From Calcarisporiella thermophila CBS 279.70 (Eukaryota; Calcarisporiellomycota), in contig NW_027192195.1 in NCBI RefSeq assembly GCF_041956535.1, positions 412,150 through 476,149 of the forward strand: a stretch of 64,000 bases of DNA, in the 5' to 3' direction. The position numbers were made by a program, and so were the translations under genes. Within the stretch, counting starts at the first letter, position 1. Each line of letters starts with the position of its first letter. Of this stretch, positions 10,412-22,770 are shown one piece after another. The notes beneath the pieces are model-generated. The model was not told the origin of the DNA. It worked only from the letters and a program-made list of their open reading frames with translations, and searched no databases.

Positions 10412-13400
10412 TTAAACTAGTTGCTGACCATTAGCATGTTTCTCCAAATTTTTCTCTTCCTCGGTTTCTCCCTTAGCAGGATCCACTTTTACCTCGCTTT
10501 CACCAGTCTCATGGATCTCCTGTGTTCCTTCCAGCTCCTCTTCATCATCTCCAGGAGTAGTGAGGCCGAGTTCGTCGGCCACCTGTTCATCCTCGATTCG
10601 AATAACCGGAGAAGCTTATGAGAAAAATTAACACAGGTTAGCAAGCAGAGACCACAAAACAGGGCTCCTTCTGATTCAATGATGGAGAACTCACCGGACA
10701 ATCGCTTCTCAAGGCCTACAATAGCGTCGGGCGCTCCGCCCATGTAATTCACACTATTCCGATTGCTCCGGGCGCTAGAGGTACGTTTTTTCTTTCGCTC
10801 TGCGCCTCCCTCATCGCCTCCATCCTTGGCGCCCTTGACCCCTTCATTTTCCGCGAGGGCAACGCCATTCTCTTCCCTGTCTCCGCCTTCACCGGCATCC
10901 TGTTGAGAAGCTTGCTCGTTTTCCTCCTCTTCTTCTTCCTCCTCCTCCTCTCCTTCCTCATCCTCCTCTCCCTCATCGCTCAACCGGCGCGGGGCACGCC
11001 CTCCCTCCTCATTAACGTAGAATATGTACTCAAATTCGGTCATCAACAGGCCCAGGATGCCGGCAGGAATTCCTAGCGTGGGGGCAAACACAATGCCAAC
11101 ATTTCGCATGGTCATCTTGTTGATATTCGAGTTTTGCACAATGCGAATGAGATGCGCGGTGAGAGCGCGGAGGAGGGTATAATTCGCGAGGGGCAACGCC
11201 GAGACGAGTCGGCCGAGTTCGCGGACGCGAGCCCGCCTGTCCATCAGATCGATGACGTGCAGGAAATCAAGGTGGAGCTCACGGGTAAGAACGCCCATGG
11301 GCAGCTCCCGTAAGTAGAGTTTGAGAAGCCCCGTGATGGCGTGCACGTCGTAGTAGTCGGGCTGCTGGAGCAGATTGACGTCGCCCTCTAAAAATGGAGA
11401 ATAAACCATAAAACACAAGAGCAGGTTAATCAGTTGAGCCTAGTTATCGCCAAACGCCGATGAAGGGAGGCAAAAACGATTGGCCATACCGTTATTGAAG
11501 CGCTCCTTCAGCATCTTGATTGTCGACGAGCTTCCCGACAGCCGGTATATTCCCTCCTCTTTTTCGGCCCCCTTCGCTTCTAGGTATTCAATGCACCGAT
11601 AAACAACCGCAGGCAGCTCGAATTCTTTCACTTTGGCCACACGGATTGCCTCCTCGAGCGGCACGCCAAAAACTTGCTGCCTTCTTGCCTCGCCGCCCCC
11701 GCCACCCGCCGTCTTTCCGGCCACGGCCGGTCCGCCGCCTCCACCCCCGAGCAACTGCCTGAACGTGGAGGGCTCCGACTGCCCGGTGGAGCTGTTGTCA
11801 GACCGGAACATTCTCGTGAAGGCAAAAGTCATCCTTGCACGCTGCTTCTTCTGTTGGGCGGTTTCCGGCTGAAGTTGCTGCTGTTGATGCTGCTGCTGTT
11901 GGTGTAGTTCGTGGTGGGGAATGTAGGGCGACACCGCCGCATCCATGGAATCAGCCCCGCGGGAGATGTTGGCCGAGTCGAGGGATGGGGTCGGGGACGC
12001 AGAGCGATCCCACCCCACTACATCCAGACTAGCTCTTTCGAGTGGGGAGCTCGTGGGAAGAGACGAGGACATTGGCGAGGCGACGGCGGGGCTAATGCTA
12101 CGAGCGGGGTGTCTCCACCCAACTCCAGGCCCAACGCTGCAGCTCAGCTCCTCGCTCTGCTTGGACATTGGGATTCGAATTGCGCCTGTGCTCGAGTCGG
12201 AGCTCACTTGCGAAGCAGCCATGGCATTGACGCCTATCATGGGGGGCGGAGGGACCAGATCCTCGGTGCCCGCGATTGGGTGCGCGGAGCCGGGCACGGT
12301 GCGAATCTCCTCCTTCGAGACCTTCCTGCCGCCTCCACCCGACGGGGCGGATGGGTCGGCAACACCGATCCAATGTCCCAGCACCTCCACCCATTCGTCG
12401 CGCTCCTCGTCCGTTTCCGCGCACAAAATGTGCCGTGTGATGGAGGAGGATCCGGGTTTTTTGGGCTCGAGGATAAGAAAGGCGTGCAGATAGTCCGCAT
12501 TATTGGAATTAGATGTGATGGAGTCTTGAGTCGTGGGCAAATGCCGTGCTAGCTGAGCATGCGTGAGCTTGATGCATCCCAGCCAGCTTCCATCTTTCTG
12601 TTGTTTTAAATAGAGCATCCGTTAGCCCATGAAACCAAGCAGAGGATGCAAAAGAGCACTCACGCTTTCATAATAGTCGAGGATGGGAGCGTTTTTCACC
12701 ACGAAATAGCGTTTTTTCCATCCTCCGAAACTCTTGCCCCTCTTCGTCAGATACCCTTCCTTCTGTCCAACCATCTATTCGTAGATGATTTTTAAAAAAA
12801 AAATTTAAGGTCAAACTAGTCTATTCCATGTGTTCGGGGGATTCGCCCTCTCCAACTCTACCTGAGGCTGCCGCTGCTGCTGCTCCACAACATCGCTGCT
12901 CAAAAACTCGCAAATGTCGCTCGAATCGCGCATGGGTAGCGAAATGATATGTTGCAGGTATTGCTCCAACAAAAACTAAACCAAACAGAAGCACGTCAAT
13001 ATGCAGTAGGTTATACGCAGGAAAAAAAAAAGCTCTTCGTGCTTCATAGAGGGCGCGAGAGGGTACCTTGCGCTGTTCGACAATCGTAGGCGCGTGCGTA
13101 CTAAACATGCTCTTGTCCGGAAGTTTTCCGATCCGGTTCAAAATGGCTTTGCTCTCCTGGCGTTTCAGCTTTGCATCGAGAGCTAAAAAGTCGGAGTAAA
13201 GCTTCTCGACCCTCCAGAGTTCCTCAGCCACGCCGGTGTCCTGCACCTTCAATACGCTGATGATAAAGGTCAACTTTTCTTTCCCGCGTTCGTACACGCG
13301 CACGTTGGTTCCAACCACTCGGACAGAAATGCCCGCGATGGAATCAAACATCCCACCGGAGGAGGTTCGAGAAACCGGCGGAGCGCCAGGGGCCGGTTTG

Positions 13401-14653
13401 GGTGGGGCTTGGAACCCTGGGGCGGCCTGTTTTTTGGGTGACATATCGCGAGGAGACAGGGGGCTGATGGGGCTCACCGGTGCTGGCTCGGCGCCTTCAG
13501 GCTGCGCCAACATTCGGGGTGAGATGGCCAGGTGATCGGGCGCAGGATACGTGCCCGAAGACTGCCTGGGCACGTCCGACTGAGCGTCCGCGGCAGCCAT
13601 CCATACCCCACTCTCGCGCTTGGACCGATTCCCGCTGCCCAGTACAGTCGGGATCCCAAGCAAAGAGCCGTTTCCATTCCCACTTTCGCCCCCACCCGCT
13701 TGCATCGAGCTCGCACGGGGAAGCGGCGGGGAAGGAGCACGCAAGCTGGGGTCGTGCTCTGGAATGAGGCGTGGCGGGGGAAGCATCGATTCTCGAGGCA
13801 GCGACGGCTTTTTCCGCACCACTCGGGCCTGCTCGACAGGGGGTGTGATGCTCAGTCCAGGCGCAGACAAAGACGAGTCCACCGGGGCCGAAGTGGCCTC
13901 GTTCGTCGCTTCAACACTGGTATTAAGGATGGGTAAAGTGCCTTGGGTGGTTGGTGCTAAGTCTGTTGCAGTGGCGGCCTCGGAATCAGAGATTTTGGCC
14001 TCATCTCGCGACGAGGGGGAGCGGAAAGGGGAGCGTGGCGGCGGTGCGGGTCTGGAGGCGTTGCTTATGGATACAGGGCTGACGTTGGACTGGGCCTGGG
14101 CAAGCTCGTCCATCTTTTCCTCTTTGACTTGATCCTCTCCGTCAAACTTGGCAGCAGGCTCATTGTCGGATGGCTGTGGTTCGAGCTCTGATTGAGGCAT
14201 TGGCGCCGAGGGCGCCTCATCCCTCTCAGGGTTACTCGAATCGTCCAGGGTCGGAGCGGCCGAAGGGGCCCATGTTTCCGGATGCAGCCCAGAGCCGTCA
14301 TCATTCCCCGCCGTAGAATCCTGTTCATCAGCGGCAGGGGGCTTTGCAGAAGATTTCTCTAAATCTCGTACCTTTTTCGCCAATCCATCGCGCTCAATGG
14401 CAATCTGCTCCTTCTCGTTTGTAATCCGCTGGATTTCCCGCTGCAAGTTTTGCAGAATGTTGCGCTGTTTTTCGATAATCTTCCACAAGGAATCATTCTG
14501 GGATCGTAGGGCCGTCTTTTCGCTAAGCAGCTGTTGCACCCGGGCGTCAGACTGGTCGGCGGAGGATGGCATGCTAGATGAGGAGGAGGGTGGGGTATTT
14601 GGAGGAGGCTGATGCGATGAGTCAGATGGCGAGGTTAATGGAGGATTAGGCAT
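10412..14653 (-). CDS. Coiled coil-PX-PH-RhoGAP protein, Bem3-like
   Basis: Proteins of this layout inactivate Rho/Cdc42 GTPases at polarity sites; the yeast counterpart is Bem3. From the N-terminus: Ser/Pro-rich start; a coiled coil (SLWKIIEKQRNILQNLQREI); a long Ser/Pro-rich linker; a PX domain (RVVGTNVRVYERGKEKLTF to GKLPDKSMF); a PH domain (VGQKEGYLTKRGKSFGGWKK, then ILCAETDEERDEWVEVLGHW); another disordered linker with poly-Gln; and a RhoGAP domain. The RhoGAP domain has its arginine finger in EEGIYRLSGSS, followed by YLRELPMGVLTREL and MTMRNVGIVFAPTLGIP. The C-terminus is very acidic and ends at 10412. Introns sit between the PX and PH domains (12785-12845), within the PH domain, inside the GAP domain and before the last exon. 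The upstream PX part and the downstream PH-GAP part read as one gene because the splice junctions keep frame. Confidence 0.85.
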
Positions 14654-15383
14654 GGATTTTGTATGTTTACAGTTATTTTTTTCTATCTTGCTCCTTTGGG
14701 GTCAATCACAAGAATTAGAGGAAGAAGAAAGAGAAGATACTAGCAAGAGCAAAATCTAAGGGAGGGCGGGGGGAGGGGGGGAAGGGAGAACTGAATATCC
14801 GCTAATAGCAATATAACATTCAAGAGATGATATTAGGGAGACATTCACATGGGATCCTGGTCGATCACAGGGAGCAATCGCTTTACATAAATGCCCGTCG
14901 GTGGGGTTAGAGAGGCAGGCAATCTTGGGGATGGGGGGAAAAGCCGGAGGCTAGAAACACATCCAAATGATGGATCCGGAAAAAAAGCGAAGGGCTCAAA
15001 ACTGGAACAGCACCGAGCAACGCAAGAGGGAGAGACGCGGAACATGAAAAATCAATTTTACTCGAAACGGCCGGTGATTGGGCCCCAGCGAACTTTTTAA
15101 TAGAACTTAAGTTCTAGGGTGTTCATCACTGAACAGAGGCCGGCGTGCGGAGGGATCTTGTGTTTCAAGAGAGGGGAAGCCGCACAAAAAGGCAAGAGAA
15201 ATTTAGCAATATGGATATTCCTCCATCCAAAAATGATACCATTATAAGACACAAGACACAAGACACAAGAGCTGAGAAATGAAATAATACAACGCGAAAT
15301 TAATCCAATGTCGCCGAGCCGGACGAGACGGTCAACCGCCCTTCCCCTCTGCCCAACACGCCATCAGCCCGCGCCCCCCGATG
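14654..15383. other. Spacer upstream of RhoGAP and downstream of transporter
   Basis: No coding region is supported. There is a G/A-rich patch at 14755-14790 and a short tandem repeat at 15248-15270. The region likely holds the RhoGAP promoter and the 3' end of the transporter transcript. Confidence 0.5.
15248..15270. repeat. Tandem repeat of a 7-base unit
   Basis: Slightly more than three perfect copies of GACACAA follow one another. It is a minor intergenic repeat. Confidence 0.85.
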
Positions 15384-16952
15384 TCATACCGCCGACCGTA
15401 GCGGAAACGACAGCGCCGACCCCACCACCAACCCTGCAATCAGGCACGTCACCATCATACTGCCTATCATATTTTGCTCGTGCGGCTTCACGCTCCCGAG
15501 ATTCGGGGCGGCCATCATGGCCAGCGATACGACCCAGCCATTGCTGAGCCCAAGCAGAACCACCAGGATGAAGTAGGCGGCATCGCTATTGATCACCGTG
15601 GGCATCTTCCGGCCGGGCGACATGACGTTGCACACCATAAACAGGGGCACAAAGGCCGTGCGAGCCAACGCGCCCACCACCAGCACCCAGGCACGGCGAG
15701 TGTACATCCATTGGAGGCCCGGGATGGCCCGCCCAAGCAGGTCGCCTACGTTAAATAGCAGGAAGTGGAAGGCAAGGAAGACGTCGTTCCGGTGGAACCG
15801 GGATGCCGAAGGGGTCACGGAGAGAATTTGGGTGGTGATGGAGGGGAAGACGGCAATCGTGACCAAGAAAGCATAGGCAGCCGCGAAGGCGTAGGGATAT
15901 ATTTTCTTGAAGACCGTGCGAAGGGTCGGAGGAACGGCCTCCGGGTCTAGCTTGTCGCGCACCGCTTTCTCTGAGGTGTAGTGCTAGCCCCAGATGAGGG
16001 GAAAGCGGGGAGGTGAGCATGGAGGCGAGAGGGAAGTGATTGGGCGCTCAGCTTACCTTGTAGAATGGGAGCCGGATCAGCACTAAATCCCCAATCAAGG
16101 ACGCAAACGCTATGGCGAATGCGATGATGAAGTACCAGAACGCACTCTGATCCAGATCCGCCTTTGTCAGACTGCTGCCCGAGCCTGCGCCTGCGGTGGT
16201 TGCGAGTTGCGCCAGGGCGATTCCTGCGCCTGCTACGCCTTGACCACTAAACAAAAAAGAGACAAGCAAGGAGGGGGAGAAGGAAATGAACGGTCATGCC
16301 CGTGCCGACCATGCTGAAAGAGAAACGGAGAATCGCTACCTCATGACCGCCTGGACATATATCTTGGGGAAATTGGAAACAAGCGCAAACACACCATTCT
16401 GGTACAGTGCCGAGGAAGCGCCGGTCACGGCAACCAACCCGAGCACGACCCGGAAGTAGAGTTCATCCTCCCCCAATGCAGCGGTGCGTGCAGAGAGTGC
16501 GAGCAGCATCATGACGACTACATTGATGGAGATAGCACAGAGGATGCGGCTCTGGAAAAAGCCGCGGTTGGTGAAGAGAAGGGCAAGGGTCAGGGATACA
16601 AGGTTGGGGATGTTGTAGGCGATGGAGAAGAAGTTCTGGAACGTCTTTGCGTAAGGGGTGGCCGCAAAGCGCTGCTCGAAGAAGCTAGAAGCTGTGACCA
16701 CCACTGGGGAAAAGTAAAGGCATGGAGATCAGAGGGATGACCCCCAAGCTTGGGCCAGGAAAGGGTGCCCCTACCGTTGAACTGCAATAGAATCGACACC
16801 CCATGCAGTAGAAAGATCCAGTAGACCAGCCGGCCCGCATCTCGCACCTGCTTGCGATCCCTCTCCCCGCACTCCACCTCCACCGTCGAGGCGGAGTGCT
16901 CGGTTTTTTCGTCGGAATGCATCGTCAATGACGGCACACGAGAGCTCTCCAT
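15384..16952 (-). CDS. Equilibrative nucleoside transporter (ENT family)
   Basis: ENT proteins move nucleosides across the plasma or vacuolar membrane; the yeast member is Fun26. The soluble N-terminus (MESSRVPSLTMHSDEKTEHS) is followed by hydrophobic segments such as LVYWIFLLHGVSILLQFN, LVSLTLALLFTN and INVVVMMLLALSA. A charged cytoplasmic loop (KAVRDKLDPEAVPPTLRTVF) follows, then further helices with RAIPGLQWMYTRRAWVLVV and PHEQNMIGSMMVTCLIAGLV. The late loop with SNGWVVSLAMMAAP is typical of ENTs. About eleven membrane segments can be counted. Introns lie near 15985-16055, 16250-16340 and 16705-16775. The start at 16952 was chosen for its clean soluble N-terminus. An in-frame extension upstream exists but looks like untranslated leader. 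Confidence 0.82.
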
Positions 16953-17453
16953 GATCACCTCTTCTCGCTTTCCTTTAGCTACGGCCGCTGGTGCTATTCG
17001 GTTAGTGGTCTCTTCGCCCCTCAGAGCTAAGGTAAATAGAGAGCAGGGAGAGTGTGAGGCGAGGAGAGTGGGGGAAGAGTAAGCGCACAAGGTGCACCTG
17101 TGCAAGCTTCCCGAATTAGAAATAAGCAATCTAAGCCGTGCCGGTCCGACTCGGAAAGACTCTGCTCAAGGGTAAGATTGGATGCTTGGTTCGCACGATT
17201 GCAGTGATTATAGCAATTTCACTTCTTATTCACAGAAACAGGCCGGGGGGGGGGGGGGGAAAACTAGGCCAGTTACAAAGAGGAGACAAAAAACAAGATG
17301 GATGGCTAGCATAAATCAAGACAAAAAGAAGAGAGAAGAGGAGATAAAAAGGGGCTGGAAGAGCATGCTTTATAGGAGAAGACAGGAGAAATAGTACATA
17401 TATCCAATGGGCAAGCAGCAAAATAAACAAGGAGAGATTCACGCAGGCCGTGT
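16953..17453. other. Spacer with G15 tract between transporter and aspartic protease
   Basis: No gene is supported. It contains an uninterrupted run of 15 G (17245-17259), one of the longest homopolymers of the window, and an A/G-rich stretch to about 17400. Confidence 0.6.
17245..17259. repeat. G15 homopolymer
   Basis: An uninterrupted run of 15 G in the spacer between the transporter and the aspartic protease. It is one of about a dozen G or C runs of ten or more bases in this window. Confidence 0.9.
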
Positions 17454-18751
17454 TTACTTGGCCGTCGCAAACCCAACGCGGTCGTTGCCCAGGTCATAAA
17501 CGGTATAGAATTTGCGCAGGAACACGTCGCCCACGATCCAGAGGGGCCCAGCGGGCGCGGGGATGTCCATTCCCATGAAGCCGCTCACGCACTGGCCTTG
17601 CACTTCGAGGATGTAATCCTTTCCGCTCAGGCAGAAATCCTTCTTGTTGAAGGTGAGGCAGAAGTCGGGCAGCGAGCCCACCACGCTACAGTCGAGAGTG
17701 TATTGTCCGCTCCAGTTCTTTTTGGCGCCGATTTGTTTGTTGATCAGGTCGGCCAGCATCGTCGGGACCGCAAACAGGGAGGAGCCGGTGTCGATGGCCG
17801 CGCCGACGGGTTCGATGTCGATGGACTCGCCGCCAAACTTCACGTCCTCCAGCTCCACCTCCCAGTAGCCCTTGCGGCGCACGGGGGCCCAGTGAATATC
17901 GCCGGTGTAGTGGTTCTTGTCAGTTCCCCCCAGCACCATCTCGCCGCCCTCGCCGCCCTCGCCGCTCTCGGACGCCCTGTTCAGCCAGAACGCAAACACG
18001 GGCTCATCGACGAGCTTCTTGTCGACCATGTTGTAAAACGGGGGGACCACGTGCTGCACGGAAATGCGATCGTACCCAAGCCCGAAGATACCATCGAAGC
18101 GCCCAAACGCAAACGTCAGCCCCGGTTCCTTGACGGACTCGCCAAAGTCTTGGCCTTGGACCTTGATGCCGCCGACGGTGAGCACGTCGTTCGAGATGAT
18201 GCCCTCGAGGGAGCCGGTGCCGTATCGGATGGCAAATTCGGTGCCGTTTTCCTTGAACGTCTTGGAGAGCTGCGAATCATATCGGTTGTGTAGGAAGCAG
18301 GCGATCGAGTTGCAGTGGGTGGAAGGAACCCACAAGTTTGACGATCCGGTATCAAATACGACGGTGAACTTCTGGGGCGGCGTCCCTAGCCCAATCTCCC
18401 CAAAGTACTGCGCGTCCATGAAGTTCGAGAGGGGGACACCATGGTCAGCGCTGCCGTCCGCGTTGAGCGCGATCACCTCACCGGAATTGCGCGAATAGCG
18501 CCGGGTGCCAAAATATTTTTGGGTGAGATATTCACCCGTACGCGAGAGAGACTCGAGGCGCTGGCCGGGGGATTGCTTAAGTTTCTTGAGCTGGATCCTA
18601 ATGAGACAAAGATTAGTCAGGTGAACATGGTAAAATGGGAAAAAAAAAGGAAGAGAAGAAAAAGCAGTCGAGCAAATTACTTTTGGACATCCGCATCCAC
18701 GGTCAAGCTCAGTAGAGCTGTTAGAGCGATGGAGACAAGAGCAAATTTCAT
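17454..18751 (-). CDS. Vacuolar aspartic protease, Pep4/saccharopepsin-like
   Basis: This is a pepsin-family (A1) protease that would mature in the vacuole and activate other hydrolases. Two exons, 18681-18751 and 17454-18597, sum to 1215 bases and 404 residues, the typical length of vacuolar aspartic proteases. It opens with a signal peptide (MKFALVSIALTALLSLTVDA), then a basic propeptide (KKLKQSPGQRLESLSRTGEY). The catalytic motifs are VVFDTGSSNLWVPS and AAIDTGSSLFAVP. YGTGSLEGIIS gives the flap, and the protein ends WIVGDVFLRKFYTVYDLGND. N-glycosylation sequons are visible in KENGTEF and KKNWSGQ, as in yeast proteinase A. The vacuolar location is inferred from family resemblance. Confidence 0.92.
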
Positions 18752-19165
18752 TACTAAAGCTAACAGTAACGTGTGGAAAAAGAAATAATCAATCCGGAAA
18801 TATATAATAAAAAAAAACGGGCTGAATAAGAGAGATTGTAAAAGAACGCCCCCAAGAGAAAGAATGTCGGAGATTTCATAACCTAACCTAGACTAATTGA
18901 ATAATCGATGGTTCGATTTCTCTCATTAGCCTGTCCACCCTCTCCTTGAACGTAAATTGAGGTGGGGGTACCGAATCATCGGCCACCGACCCGTTTAGGT
19001 AGGGATTCCATGCACAACCTCGGAATACAATACCAAAAGCGATCATAATTATGTTTTCCTCTCTAGTCACCCCATTTGATTCATGTCTACGCTAGTTTTT
19101 GTGATGCGGTAGGATGTTCTTTTCCACATTTAAAGGCCACAGTTTGAATTATGTAAAACCTCTCT
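18752..19165. other. Spacer with an undecided small reading frame
   Basis: The minus strand at 18888-19053 could encode about 52 residues from an ATG, including AFGIVFRGCAWNPYLNG and FKERVDRLMREIEPSIIQLV. It begins with a short hydrophobic segment. No family was recognised and no upstream exon could be placed, so it is left as a possibility rather than called as a gene. Confidence 0.25.
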
Positions 19166-21687
19166 CTATTTTCCTTTTTCATGGTCCCCTTGCTGAAGAA
19201 GTTCACGCACACGGTTGAGGCCGTCCATCAACATCCAAAGCTTCATTTGCTGCTCCGGGTCTGTCGGCTGTTCAAGGAGGTCCTGGATACGGATGCCAAC
19301 TGGCTCTAGAAATTCTCGACGCATCCAGTGCTGGGTAGAGGATTCCCAGATACCAGTCTAGGGTAGAGATGGGAGGAGCGGGAGAGTTAAGACTCACACA
19401 AAGTTATCAGAGTAACAGCGGTTAGAAAAACAAGGGAATACCTGATTATCCTTGTCTCGCACAAGGATAAAGATCCAAAAATTCACCACCTGCAAAAGGG
19501 TTCCCCACCATTCCCAAAAGCCATCCACGGTCGCCATCATGTCCCTCTTCCTCTCCTCCTCCACCTCATCCTCCTTGTCATCCAGTTCCTGCATCTCTTC
19601 GACTCCCTTGATGCTTCCACTTTCGACTTTGATCCTAAATATATCTCGCCACAGCTCCCCTAAAAATTTCCCACTGAAGACTCCGCCCTCCATGACCCAG
19701 TCCTTCACGAGGGAAATCGCCCCGGCCCGTGCAGGTTGCAGGGGACTCCGAAGAAGCTCCTTAGCAACCACAGCGCGAGCTTCAGGGCGGAAGGAGAGGG
19801 TGTAGCGCTTCAGCGCCTCGAATGCTAGAAAGCGAAAAGTGGGATTCGGGTTTGTGCATGAAAATAGGGCCATCTCCTCGACGAACTTTAAAGGCTTGAG
19901 CTGGAAGGGATAAGTGGTCACACTGAGTTCATCGATACCAAATAGCCCGGGATCCAGGCGCTCGACCGTGTATAATAGGACGGAGAGGGCTGGGTCGAAG
20001 ACACCGGGTTGGCTGGATGCAGAAGCTAGTGAATTGTATGCGAGGGGAAGCGCGACACGAAAGAGCCATCCATGCGAGAGAGGCTGAGGCAATGGGTGGT
20101 GAGAAGCATGAAGACACGAGAGAATCGAAAACCCGAGCATGATTGAAATGCCATTGGGTGGAAGAGGGAGGGTTCTCTCGGTTGCTTCACCCTCCTTCTC
20201 CTCTTCACCTGGTGTCGAGGTAGAAACGAAATCTTGAAAACGAGGATCAGTGCCCACATGACTCCACGTCAAAGGAATAACCAATATCTACATACCCTCG
20301 CCAACGTTGCATTCAACATAATATACCAGGTCCTCAAAACCTAAACGCAATGAGCTTGCCAGCCTCTTGGGTAAATATTAGCATAAAACAAGCCTGGACT
20401 TGATGTTCCATATGAAAAGTCTATCCCACCCTGATTCTGTCGACGGTTTGAAGAGTCTCTTTCTTTGGCTCGCCAACATCCAACGCACTACCCTTAAAGT
20501 TATACCGGGAATGTAGTCTAGAATAATAGGCGGCGCCGATGTGGAGCTCACGCCGGGCAAAGTACGCGTCCACCCAGGTAAGTAGTATGAAGACGAAGAG
20601 ATATCGTAGCGATTCCGTTTCGTCCTCACTATTTAGACGCAAAAAAAGTGGAAACTCCTAAACCGAAATAAAAAACACGAGTGATATAAGCCGTTTGCTA
20701 CAACAAAGTCTCTTTATGGCAAATGGGATTGCAGCTTACCTCCTCCGCAATCTGTATATGGACCGACATTTTCTCCAAGAAAGACAGAAAAAATTCAGCC
20801 AACGCATCCACCCCCTGCTCAGAATCGGTTGGACTAGGAGAGTCTTCCAGGGCGAGCCGTTTCAGTGAATGTAGCGCGGGCAAGAACAGTTTCACAACGC
20901 TTAGTAGAAAGGTGGAGAGCCGTTTGGTTTTGATGCGTGGTAGCACTATCCACCATTTGCGCATTAGAAATGCAGAGCTTTATAATACAATACAAAAATA
21001 AAGTTAGGCTATTACCCTGCAAGAGCCCGCTCCCCAGGTGGGTAAAAACCACGATCCTGTCCCTAAGTAGATGGCTCGCGTCCACATTCCAATCCAGGGC
21101 TCCCAAATGATTTAAAATCATAAGATATACTTCGCGGGGGTTGCCGTGCATGGATATGGTGTCTAACAACGTCGAAGTAGAGGTGAGGATATCCGGGGCC
21201 TGGTCAGCTCCCGTGGGCGAGGAATAGGTGAGAAAGGGTAACAAATATCCATAGATATCCCAACCGGAATGCTCTAACATTTTGATCTTGGTTAATGGGA
21301 GAAACATGGCAACGTTAAATATGGTGAGAATAAAGTCCAACTGCAGCACAACAACTAAATTACTTTGTACCGTCTAATGGGTTCACTCTCGCTCTCGGTG
21401 GGCACCAAGACCTTTTTAACCGTGAGCAAGAGGCTAAACACTTGGCTTGGCGTATACTTTTCCAAAGCATTGGCAAGATGAAGTTCTAAAAGAGTCGAGA
21501 ATGCGATGTAAGGCTCCGGGTGGATTTGAGCCTCCTAGAGTGCGACACGATCTTAGCATCCATCCCAATAATAAAATAGGCGGAAGAGAGAAATGGGGAG
21601 CGGAAACCCTGCTTTTACCCTTAGACACGTTGCAAAGCCTTCCTCAATAGCCTCTATCGATTCCAAACAATCCTGTTGATCGTCCAT
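19166..21687 (-). CDS. Probable YAP-binding/Alf4/glomulin-family protein
   Basis: This large helical protein is split by many introns. The start at 21687 gives MDDQQDCLESIEAIEEGFAT. Helical blocks follow: EKYTPSQVFSLLLTVKKVLV, LDTISMHGNPREVYLMILNH, LRYLFVFILLTWVDAYFARR and FRFLAFEALKRYTLSFRPEA. The end is LWMLMDGLNRVRELLQQGDH. The combination of short HEAT-like helices, the MHGNPREVYL motif and a C-terminal EWWGTLLQVVNF block resembles the glomulin/Ybp family, in which yeast Ybp proteins bind Yap1 or kinetochores and animal glomulin binds Rbx1. The match is by general pattern only, so the function is tentative. Exon edges between 20280 and 21430 are uncertain. Confidence 0.55.
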
Positions 21688-22197
21688 GATGTCGGCCTTC
21701 CTCTAGATCTGGATGCCACTATTTGAGCTTTTATTAGCGTGAAACGGAGTTTGAAAATGTAATCAAAGGGGGGGGGGGGAGTGGCCACCCGAAAGACAAT
21801 CGCAGGCTGGCCCAACCCCATGGTCGAGAGACTACTGTTCCGAACAGAGCCTGCGCGGCTACCCTATCGGTAGCAGACAGCTCTGCGTGTTCGGACGCAA
21901 TATTTGCGACGGATATAGGTTGACTTTATTGTTCGATTTATTTTTTTAAGTATACATGTATATTGGAGAGGGGAGGAAAATTGAGTGGAGAGAAACAAAA
22001 AAAGAGAAACAACTATTCTAGACCTATGTGATATGAAATAAGACAACCTAAGGAAAAGAAAAGCAATAAAGAGGCTATGTACAAAGTGAGGTTTTTGCAT
22101 GGGATTTTTGTGAGTATATATGTATGAAGTCGAGTTTTGCGCTCTGGGAAGAGCAAGTATGTCGAGCTGCTAGATTGGAGACCAGCTCACGTCATGC
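21688..22197. other. Spacer with G12 tract
   Basis: This separates the Isu1 3' end from the start of the preceding gene. It contains a 12-base G run (21768-21779) and an inverted-repeat-rich GC patch near 21780-21880. No tRNA fold could be completed there. Confidence 0.45.
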
Positions 22198-22770
22198 TTA
22201 TATTGACCCCTGGGCGCCCTTGACTCTTTTGCTTTGGTAGTCTCGAATGGCACTTTTGATGGCATCCTCGGCCAACATCGAGCAGTGCAGCTTAACAGGC
22301 GGTAGAGAGAGCTCCTTTGCAATCTCCGTATTCTTGATGGTACCAGCTTCATCCAGGCTCAGACCTTTTACACGCTCCGAGACCAGGCTTGAGGAGGCAA
22401 TGGCCGATCCGCACCCAAAGGTTTTGAATTTGACCTCGGTGATCTTGCCCGTTGCCTCATCAACGCGGATCTGAAGTTTCATTACATCACCGCAGGCGGG
22501 CGCGCCCACTAAACCGGTGCCGACATCGGGATCGAGTTTATTGAGAGAGCCTACATTCCTGGGATGTTCATAGTGGTCGATCACCTACGCAAACGAAAAA
22601 TAAAAAGAGTTTAGAACTGATAACATGAACCAGCATTAGGGGGAGTAGGGGGGGGGGGAGAATGCAAAGTCCACCTTTGGGTGATAGCTTCTCCGGGCAG
22701 TTGCAGTAAAAGCCGGGTTAATCCGAGCAGAGGCGCGCTTGAAATTAGAAATCAATGTAAAGCGAAGCAT
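22198..22770 (-). CDS. ISU1: Mitochondrial Fe-S cluster scaffold Isu1/IscU
   Basis: Isu1 is the scaffold on which mitochondrial iron-sulfur clusters are built. Two exons (22675-22770 and 22198-22584) encode 160 residues. The first 30 residues are a mitochondrial targeting sequence rich in Arg, Ser and Ala (NFKRASARINPAF), followed by RRSYHPK. The mature part begins VIDHYEHPRNVGSL. The three cluster cysteines are in PACGDVMKL, TFGCGSAIASSS and LHCSMLAEDA, and the Hsp70-binding LPPVK motif is present. The single 90-base intron contains an 11-base G run. There is nothing abnormal in the protein. Confidence 0.96.

Noticed and set aside
17598-18293. Long plus-strand frame opposite the aspartic protease
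   Set aside because: It is a shadow frame of a GC-rich coding region; the minus-strand protease motifs are decisive.
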